IMG/VR virus record: IMGVR_UViG_3300037503_000007
Coordinates: 1 to 43,574 of that record
From: a virus
Length of the DNA stretch: 43,574 nucleotides
Strand: one strand, 5' to 3'
Part shown: positions 37,910 through 43,574 of the stretch, piece by piece
Position numbering within the stretch: position 1 is the stretch's first letter
Layout: every line of letters begins with the position of its first letter
Notes under the pieces: generated by a model
Seen by the model: only the letters and a program-made list of their open reading frames with translations
Told to the model about the DNA's origin: nothing
Database searches by the model: none
Program-made: the position numbers and the translations under genes

Positions 37910-40738
37910 TTACCGGCCGAGGAAACCGGGGGTGCGGCCGTGGGCGTTGACGATCGCCGCGATGGCGCGCGTCTCGATGCTCTTGCTGAGCGATTGAAGC
38001 TGTTGGCGAAGGGCCGCGATCTGCGCGCCGTCCGCGTTCCGGGCGTCAATGTGGAAGGTGGCGCCGTGAACGGTGATCGACTCGCCGCCGCGCCCGCTGC
38101 CGCCCTTTGCCGGCTTCGGGATGCCGGGGCCGCGCTTGATCGCCGCCACGTCCTCCCGGGACAAGACCCATTCGCCCTCCTGGAGGATCGTCGGCACCTC
38201 GTCGGGCCGAAGGCCGCTGTGGAAGCGGGGAGCGCCGAGGAACACGCCCGGGTTGACCGAACGCATCTCGGTCACGTCCCGGCCGACGTCGCCGCCGGTG
38301 TGCATGGTGCCGAAAACCGGATCGCCCACGGCCGCGATGCTGGCCGTGCTGCCGGTGCCGCCGCCGCCGAAGATGGCCCCGAAGATGCCGCCGCCGCTGC
38401 CGCCGCCGATCAGGCCCCCGAAGGCTTTCGCCACGAGGTTATCGACTGCCATGCCGGTGAGCTTGTCGGCGATCCGGTTCAAGGCGTTGTGGAACGCCTC
38501 GGTGGCCGTGGTCCCCTGACGAATGTCCGAGAGGAACCCCTTGATGGCGTCGGACGAAATGTCCTTCGTCTGCTTCAGCGCCTCGTTGAGGCGCATCTCG
38601 CTTGCGAGCGCCTCGCCGGCGGCCGAGTCGAGCGCGATCCCGGAGGACCGAAGCTGTGACGCGATCTGCTGTTCGAGGGGACTCCGGCCGATCTGCGACC
38701 GCTGGAACATAAGCTCGTTGGCGAGACGGGCCTCCTCGATCCGCTGCCGCATTTGCCCGTAGGCCGTCGACACGGCGTCGATCTTGGCTTTCATCTCCCC
38801 GGTGAGGGGGATGCCCTCGCGCGTCGCGACGTTGAGAAGCTGCGCCGCGATCTTGAGCTTTTCCGACTCGGCCGCCGTCTTGCCGATCGACCCCATTTCG
38901 GCGTCGAGGGTGCGGGTGAACTGGCGCTCGGTCTCCGTCGCGATCTTGGTCTGGTCGACGACGAGGCGGCGCGTTTCGAGGGTCCGGATCGTCGCTTGGT
39001 CGACCCTGCGCTGCGCGTCCGCGCTCGGAAGCAGCGAGTCGTTGAATACCGACCCGCTCATGGGCTTCATGGGCGCCTGGTTCTCGGTGACGGTCGGAAC
39101 CGGCGGGTCGGCCGGCATGCGCCCGAACACCCGCAGCTTCTCTTGGTTCTCCAAGAGCGCATCCCGAAGGGTGATCGGCGGGGCGACGCCGGCGGCCGAT
39201 TGCGACTGCAACACCTGCCGCTCGAACGGATTGCGCTTGGCCAGTTCGATCTGCTTTTCAAGGCCGATCTCGACGGCAAGGGCGCGATCGTGCGCCATCC
39301 GCTGCTGCTCGAACGTGCCCCGGCGAACGGCGTCGGTTTGGGCTTCCTCGGCCTTGCGGACGCGCTCGGAAACCTCCTCGTACTTGCGGGCAACCGCCTC
39401 CTGCTCGGCCTTCAACCGATCGAGCGGGCCGACAAGTCCCGCCACGAGGCCCTGCACCCGGCCGGGGTCGATCGCCTTCGCCTCCTCGGCCGCGATCTGC
39501 GCCGCGATCTCTTCGCGGTCGCGGCGGAGCTGCTCCAATAGCTGCCGGTCCTTCGTGAGGTTCGGGCCGGCGCCGCCGGCGAGGGACGCGGCGCCGCGGC
39601 CCGTCGTTTCCCAGAATTCCGAGAACCCGCGCTTGGCGACGTCGAGGCTCTTGGCCCAGACGCCCGTCACCTCCGCCGCCTTGGCGAGCTGTCGATTCAT
39701 CCCTTCCAGGACGACGGTGCCGGCTTCGCCGAACTTGTTTTGATCCTGCAAGGAGCGGATCAATTCACGTGTATTGCCGTCGAGGAAACCTAGCCGCTTA
39801 TCGTACTCCTCGGCCGCCTTGAGCGGGTTTTCAAAGACACGGGCGATCATCTCGCCCGCCTTTTCTTGATCGACGCCGAACGTCACGGCGAAATTCTTCG
39901 CCATGGCCAGGCCGGCCTCGATCTCGGCCCGGCCCGCCCTGCCGGTCGACGCGATGGCCGTGGCGATCTCGCGGGCGCTCGCCGTCGAAAGCTCGGACGC
40001 CGCCTTGGAGTAGCGGGCGATGTCGTTAATCTCGGCAACCGTCATGCCCGACGCGCGGCCGATGCCGGTCAGTCCGAGCTTGATGGTGGTCTGGGCGTGC
40101 TCCCAGGAGTAGGCCGCATAAACGCCGGTTGCGCCGATCGCCGCGAGCCCCACGGTGACGCCCACGGCCGACGTCGCAAGCCCGACGAGGCGCACGCCGA
40201 TCGCCTTAAGGGCGCCGCCGACGCCGCCCTCGGCCGAGGATAGAATCTGGTAAAGCTGCCCGCCCTGCTGCGTCAGCACCATAAGCGGGCTTTGGCCCGA
40301 CGCGACCCCCGTGAGGAGGTCGTTCATCTGGAACGAAAGGTTCGTCCACTGATGGGCCGCGAGACCCGTCGCGCGGCCGTGGTCCTCGACGGCCTTTGCG
40401 GTCGACCGATGCCGTTCCGCGACCATGCCGAGAACCTCAGCATGACGCGCGGCCGTGATGGACCCCTGCACCCAGGCGGCGTCGAGAACCCGCGTGACGC
40501 GGGCAACCTCCTGCTGCTGGCGATAGCCGACGTCATATTGGCGCGCCACGCGCTCGTAGGCCTGGGCGACGGAAATCTGACGGCCCGCGGCGCGATCCGT
40601 CACGGTCGCCGCGGCTTCGCCCGCGGCCGTGTTCTTCTGCTGCGCCTCGGTGGCCGCGTTCAGGTCGCGGACAAGCGTATCGAGACCTTGCGAGACGCCG
40701 CGAACCGTAAGCTGCCGGATGGTCTCTAACGATGCCAT
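37910..40738 (-). CDS. Tape measure protein
   Basis: The 942-residue protein sets tail length. It begins MASLETIRQLTVRGVSQGLD, and has a conserved hydrophobic region QMNDLLTGVASGQSPLMVLT (about residues 135-155) typical of lambda gpH-like tape measures. Two hydrophobic stretches follow (about 180-215), then a long alpha-helical/coiled-coil rod (about 400-720) and a glycine-rich GGGSGGGIFGAIFGGGG segment. The C-terminus includes PTILQEGEWVLSREDVAAIK. With about 940 residues the tail would be roughly 140 nm long, using the usual 1.5 angstrom per residue. Confidence 0.94.
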   Translation of the reverse strand: MASLETIRQLTVRGVSQGLDTLVRDLNAATEAQQKNTAAGEAAATVTDRAAGRQISVAQAYERVARQYDVGYRQQQEVARVTRVLDAAWVQGSITAARHAEVLGMVAERHRSTAKAVEDHGRATGLAAHQWTNLSFQMNDLLTGVASGQSPLMVLTQQGGQLYQILSSAEGGVGGALKAIGVRLVGLATSAVGVTVGLAAIGATGVYAAYSWEHAQTTIKLGLTGIGRASGMTVAEINDIARYSKAASELSTASAREIATAIASTGRAGRAEIEAGLAMAKNFAVTFGVDQEKAGEMIARVFENPLKAAEEYDKRLGFLDGNTRELIRSLQDQNKFGEAGTVVLEGMNRQLAKAAEVTGVWAKSLDVAKRGFSEFWETTGRGAASLAGGAGPNLTKDRQLLEQLRRDREEIAAQIAAEEAKAIDPGRVQGLVAGLVGPLDRLKAEQEAVARKYEEVSERVRKAEEAQTDAVRRGTFEQQRMAHDRALAVEIGLEKQIELAKRNPFERQVLQSQSAAGVAPPITLRDALLENQEKLRVFGRMPADPPVPTVTENQAPMKPMSGSVFNDSLLPSADAQRRVDQATIRTLETRRLVVDQTKIATETERQFTRTLDAEMGSIGKTAAESEKLKIAAQLLNVATREGIPLTGEMKAKIDAVSTAYGQMRQRIEEARLANELMFQRSQIGRSPLEQQIASQLRSSGIALDSAAGEALASEMRLNEALKQTKDISSDAIKGFLSDIRQGTTATEAFHNALNRIADKLTGMAVDNLVAKAFGGLIGGGSGGGIFGAIFGGGGTGSTASIAAVGDPVFGTMHTGGDVGRDVTEMRSVNPGVFLGAPRFHSGLRPDEVPTILQEGEWVLSREDVAAIKRGPGIPKPAKGGSGRGGESITVHGATFHIDARNADGAQIAALRQQLQSLSKSIETRAIAAIVNAHGRTPGFLGR

Positions 40739-40759
40739 GGAACGGTCCCCGGGCCGGCG

Positions 40760-41526
40760 CTAGGGGCCCGGCGTCTCGTCGGTGTCTTGTTCGTTTTTCT
40801 CGGCGACGTGCTCCCGGTAGGCGTCGTCCATCGCCCGCAGGAGCAGGACGAAGCGATCGAAGGAGTCCGGGTCGGTAATGCCGTGGCGCTCGGCGTAGCG
40901 GTCGATCGCCGTGAACATCAGGGGTCCGACCATGCCGGCGGCGCCGAGCTGTCGATCGCCGGCGAGGTCCCCGAACGCCCGCCAGACGAAGGCAAGATGC
41001 ACGGGGATTTCCGGCTTATCGGCAAGGGCCTGCGGAAGCTTGCCCTCCTCCTCGGCGAGGTCGAGAAGCCACTCCTCGAGTTCGCCACCCCAGACGAGGT
41101 GCCACCGCAAGGCCTCGGTCAGTTTTTTGCGTCGACCTTCAGATCCTCGGCACGATCGATGGCGACGATCGACGCGGCCCAAACCACGGCGTCGCGGAAG
41201 GCCCGGTATTCGGGATTGGACAGCAGCTCGGCCGCCATCTCCGGCGAGTAGGGCACGGGCACGCCGTCGTCATTCAGGTGCTCCCACTCCTGCAAGATCG
41301 CGTCGCGCAGGCGGATGCCGAGAATCCGGTCCCGTTCGTCGCCGGGGACGCCGCGGACCTTCTTCTCGCGGGGAAGCTTCTCGATCTCTTCGGCTTGGAT
41401 GCGGAGATCGTCGGTGTTGCCGAGGCCGCGGACGCGCACCCGCAGCTTGCCGCAGTCCGGGATATTGCCGACCCAGCCCCCCTTTTCGAGCCGCTCCGGG
41501 TCGATCTTCGATTTACGCAGGTCCAT
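40760..41526 (-). CDS. Tail assembly chaperone, frameshift-extended product (GT-like)
   Basis: The product joins the 41119..41526 frame to the -1 frame ending at 40760 at the slippery heptamer, giving about 255 residues. The second part is helical (LTEALRWHLVWGGELEEWLL) and ends in an acidic tail. Lambda G/GT proteins work this way, the extended form recruiting tail tube subunits to the tape measure. The downstream frame has no good start of its own, which supports frameshifting as the source. Product ratio cannot be read from sequence. Confidence 0.85.
41119..41526 (-). CDS. Tail assembly chaperone, short form (G-like)
   Basis: The 135-residue product starts at ATG 41526 and stops right after the slippery site. 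It contains MDLRKSKIDPERLEKGGWV and RILGIRLRDAILQEWEHL and is located between tail tube and tape measure, as for lambda gpG. It would coat the tape measure during tail assembly. Confidence 0.88.
   Translation of the reverse strand: MDLRKSKIDPERLEKGGWVGNIPDCGKLRVRVRGLGNTDDLRIQAEEIEKLPREKKVRGVPGDERDRILGIRLRDAILQEWEHLNDDGVPVPYSPEMAAELLSNPEYRAFRDAVVWAASIVAIDRAEDLKVDAKN
41122..41128 (-). promoter_or_regulatory. -1 ribosomal frameshift site A AAA AAC
   Basis: On the minus strand the heptamer A AAA AAC is in the correct X XXY YYZ register, immediately before the in-frame TGA (41119-41121). Slipping by one base continues in the -1 frame for 120 codons to 40760. The sequence and register are a canonical slippery site. 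Confidence 0.9.
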
Positions 41527-41731
41527 GGGCGTCCTCGTCCTCCTCGCGGGCAGGCGCCGCGGGCTCGATGGTGGGGGTGGGGGTGGTCGACGCCGGCGGC
41601 CGTGTCGCGAGGCCGTTCGCGATCAGGATTTCGCCGTAGGCGTCGGGCACGTCGGGCGTAGTGTCGGCAGCAAAGGTGACCTTGCGGCCGGCCGGATAGC
41701 CGTCATGCGTCGCGGTGATCAGGACCCTCAC
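41513..41731 (-). CDS. Small hypothetical protein between tail tube and chaperone genes
   Basis: The 72-residue product starts at GTG 41731, overlapping the tail tube stop (GTGA). It has VRVLITATHDGYPAGRKVTF, a beta-rich start, and a Pro/Thr-rich acidic tail. Position and size suggest a tail-tube accessory, but no family is recognised. Confidence 0.7.
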   Translation of the reverse strand: MRVLITATHDGYPAGRKVTFAADTTPDVPDAYGEILIANGLATRPPASTTPTPTIEPAAPAREEDEDAHGPA

Positions 41732-42663
41732 GCGACGGCCCTGGTGATCCGCATGGAGCAGCCGGTGCCGGGGTCGAATTTCGCCCGCCACGGGAGCCGC
41801 ACCATGACGTCCGACCCCTTCGCGCCCGGCGCCCGCTTGGCATTGCCGGTCTGGATGTTCAGGAAGTCGAACTGATATTTCTCGTTGGCGGCGTTGCCGA
41901 TCTTGAAGCCGAGGGTGCCCGTCGCGTGGTCGAGGGCCTTCTGATAGAAAGCATTGCCGTCGAAATACGCCTCGATCGTCCCCGTGATGTCGGCCGCGCC
42001 ATAGCCGAATTCGTCGGAGTACTTGGACCCGACCACCTCGCGGGTGCGGAGGTTGTTCTGCACGGTGAACGAGACCGACCGGATTTTCGGCGTCGGAAGC
42101 CCGCCCCCGAGCACCAGGTTCGAGACGTTCGCCGAGGCCGTGGAGATCGGCTTCGTGTTCGGGGCGGCGTAGGTCGCGCCGGCGATCGGCGCGGCGTCAA
42201 GGATCTCCCGTTCGGCCATGATGCTGACCGTGCCGGCGACGGGCTTGCGGGCGACGACGTTGAGGCCCCACGACGCGACCTGCCCGCCCGGGAAGCGCGA
42301 GTAGTGCTCGGCCTCGCCGACCGTCAGGGTCTCCTCGAAGGTGAGGCACTTTTCGGCGCGGCCGTTCTTCAGGACGTTGCCGACCCAATCGGCGAACATG
42401 CCGGCGGCGAACACGTCATCCCAGGACCCGTAGGTAAGCTCGAAGCCGTATTGCCCGGCGACGTCCTGCCCGAGCTCCACCTCCTCGCGCACGTTGCGAT
42501 CGGGCTGCTCCTCCTCGGCCACGGCCGTCAGCTTTTCGGTCTGAAGGCCGCCGCCCGGGCTGACGCGCAGCACCTTGAAGGCGGGGGTGGCGGGGGTGTC
42601 GCCGAACGCTGCTTCCGGGACGCAAGCGACTCGGCGGTCGATGCCATTGGCAAAGCCCGACAT
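41728..42663 (-). CDS. Major tail tube protein
   Basis: The 311-residue protein starts MSGFANGIDRRVACVPEAAF, continues with RVSPGGGLQTEKLTAVAEEE (about residues 33-52) and contains a long beta-rich body (WGLNVVARKPVAGTVSIMAE, about 131-150). The layout is that of phage tail tube proteins, and the location before the chaperones and tape measure is the normal one. It polymerises around the tape measure to form the tail. Confidence 0.88.
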   Translation of the reverse strand: MSGFANGIDRRVACVPEAAFGDTPATPAFKVLRVSPGGGLQTEKLTAVAEEEQPDRNVREEVELGQDVAGQYGFELTYGSWDDVFAAGMFADWVGNVLKNGRAEKCLTFEETLTVGEAEHYSRFPGGQVASWGLNVVARKPVAGTVSIMAEREILDAAPIAGATYAAPNTKPISTASANVSNLVLGGGLPTPKIRSVSFTVQNNLRTREVVGSKYSDEFGYGAADITGTIEAYFDGNAFYQKALDHATGTLGFKIGNAANEKYQFDFLNIQTGNAKRAPGAKGSDVMVRLPWRAKFDPGTGCSMRITRAVA

Positions 42664-42709
42664 GGGGACTCCTAGCGATGTTGAGGGGGGTGCGGCCGGG
42701 CCGCGGTCG

Positions 42710-43126
42710 TCAGCCGATGAAATCGGCCTGGTACGGGACGGCGATCGAGAACCGGACGTAGTTCCCGAGGGTGTTGCGATCGTCGATCGCCGGCGACGTC
42801 GGGGCGAAGGTCTGGACCCCGTTGCCGAGGTCTTTGCCGAGGAAGAGGGCCGACAGCTCCTCGGCCTCGATCAGGCCGGGGCGGATGCCGGCGGCCCGCG
42901 GCCGATGAAGCACGAGGCGGAAAGCGCCCTCTTCGCGCCAGTAATTCTGGCCGGGGGCGCCCTCCGTGAGCATCACGGGTTCCTCGGCGAGCGGGTACTC
43001 CACAAGGAGGTAGTTGGCCCCGTCGGCCGGCGGGGTGTTCCTGCCGTTCACGCCCACCACGGGCTCGTCCGGCCAAAGGTCCGCGAGGCGGCCTTCCACG
43101 GCGTCGACAACGGCCATACGGGCCAT
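42710..43126 (-). CDS. Tail terminator / completion protein (DUF4128-like)
   Basis: The 138-residue product starts at ATG 43126 (MARMAVVDAVEGRLADLWPD), with an ANYLLVEYPLAEE segment (about residues 37-49) and a beta-rich C-terminus (RFSIAVPYQADFIG). This pattern and the position between the gp10-like and tube genes match tail terminators, which cap the finished tail. ATG 43117 is an alternative start. Confidence 0.78.
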   Translation of the reverse strand: MARMAVVDAVEGRLADLWPDEPVVGVNGRNTPPADGANYLLVEYPLAEEPVMLTEGAPGQNYWREEGAFRLVLHRPRAAGIRPGLIEAEELSALFLGKDLGNGVQTFAPTSPAIDDRNTLGNYVRFSIAVPYQADFIG

Positions 43127-43131
43127 GCGGG

Positions 43132-43574
43132 CTACCTCAAGGTGATGACGATGGCGGGTTGCCGGCGCAGCCACTCGGCGCGCTTCTCGGCGCCGGCGGC
43201 GTGGCCCTTGCTCGATGCCTTCGTGGCGCCGGCCCAACGGTCGATCGCGCCGCCGAGCACGGCCCGGAAGGTGAAGCGGATGCGCGCTACGTTGCCGAAG
43301 CGGCGCGAGGCCATGGCGGTCACAGCCTCGAACACACCATCCGGGGCCTGCGGGGACTGCGGCGGCCGGGTCGGCGTGCCTTCGATCTTGCGGGCGTAGG
43401 GCTGGAGGTTCGTGAAGACGTATTCGGCCGCCGGCGGGACTGCGGCCGCGGGGTCCACCTCGACGCCATCGGCATAGAGGCGATGCGAGTCGGTGAAGCG
43501 TCCGGACTTGACTGGCGAGTGCCGGACCAGGGCCTCGCTGATGTAGGTAAAAACGTCGTCCAGCAGCTCGAATT
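43132..43574 (-). CDS. HK97 gp10-like neck/minor tail protein, C-terminal part (starts at 223)
   Basis: This is the remainder of the gene that begins at ATG 223. Read through the map junction it is in frame and contains LVRHSPVKSGRFTDSHRLYA soon after the junction, a typical gp10-like motif (a conserved PVKSG-R block), then YVFTNLQPYARKIEG. The last part holds AMASRRFGNVARIRFTFRA. Total length 221 residues, longer than the usual 130-160 because of the N-terminal region. It probably joins head and tail. Confidence 0.82.
   Translation of the reverse strand, partial: FELLDDVFTYISEALVRHSPVKSGRFTDSHRLYADGVEVDPAAAVPPAAEYVFTNLQPYARKIEGTPTRPPQSPQAPDGVFEAVTAMASRRFGNVARIRFTFRAVLGGAIDRWAGATKASSKGHAAGAEKRAEWLRRQPAIVITLR

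Noticed and set aside
43570-43574. EcoRI site (GAATTC) recreated at the map junction
   Set aside because: Other GAATTC sites occur inside the window (for example near 2234 and 2695), so it does not mark a cloned fragment; the join is only evidence for circular continuity.

Overview
This window reads as the complete genome of a temperate, tailed, HK97-type phage (siphovirus layout) that probably persists as a plasmid (a phage-plasmid). The two ends join in frame inside one minor neck/tail gene, with no bases missing, so the 43,574 bases look like a circular or circularly permuted map opened at an arbitrary point. The very high G+C, strong G/C preference at third codon positions, frequent GTG/TTG starts, and gene families typical of Alphaproteobacteria (Cre-like recombinase next to a solitary ParA, a plasmid-type winged-helix protein, an XF1762-type protein, DUF2163/DUF6950 tail-tip proteins) suggest a GC-rich alphaproteobacterial host. 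The genus cannot be fixed from sequence alone.

Late region, minus strand, running leftward from about 8036 through the map junction and down to about 27363: TerS, TerL, portal, ClpP-like protease, major capsid, connector and head-closure genes, gp10-like neck protein, tail terminator, tail tube, tail chaperones with a canonical -1 frameshift site, tape measure, three tail-tip proteins, a 1,867-residue receptor-binding/central fibre protein, fibre-assembly-like genes, and a lysis cassette (NlpC/P60-like endolysin, lipoprotein with a transmembrane helix, small membrane protein). Upstream of TerS lie an HNH nuclease, a ParB/Srx-type protein and a Mom-like DNA-modification protein on the minus strand, plus a short plus-strand operon that encodes a histone-H1-like basic protein.

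Accessory region, about 11160-15434: overlapping small plus-strand genes, a tRNA-Thr(CGU), two small proteins with twin-arginine signal peptides that face each other across the tRNA, a Sec-secreted protein, and small minus-strand genes including an XF1762-type GNAT-like protein.

Maintenance region, about 15392-17478: a tyrosine recombinase, ParA and a ribbon-helix-helix (RHH) protein, with three arrays of GCATG-centred octamers in strict 8-bp register. A fourth array lies 10 kb away at 27255. I interpret ParA plus the RHH protein as a type Ib partition system, the octamers as its operator/centromere boxes, and the recombinase as a multimer-resolving or integrating enzyme.

Replication/regulation region, about 17475-27244: on the minus strand, a YdaS/carph-like regulator, a plasmid-type winged-helix Rep-like protein and several unknown genes. 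On the plus strand, a short gene and an XRE regulator, then a HerA/VirB4-like ATPase fused to several winged-helix-like segments, a second HNH nuclease and small membrane proteins. A strong bidirectional-looking terminator and octamer array D separate this leftmost-to-right operon from the converging late operon.
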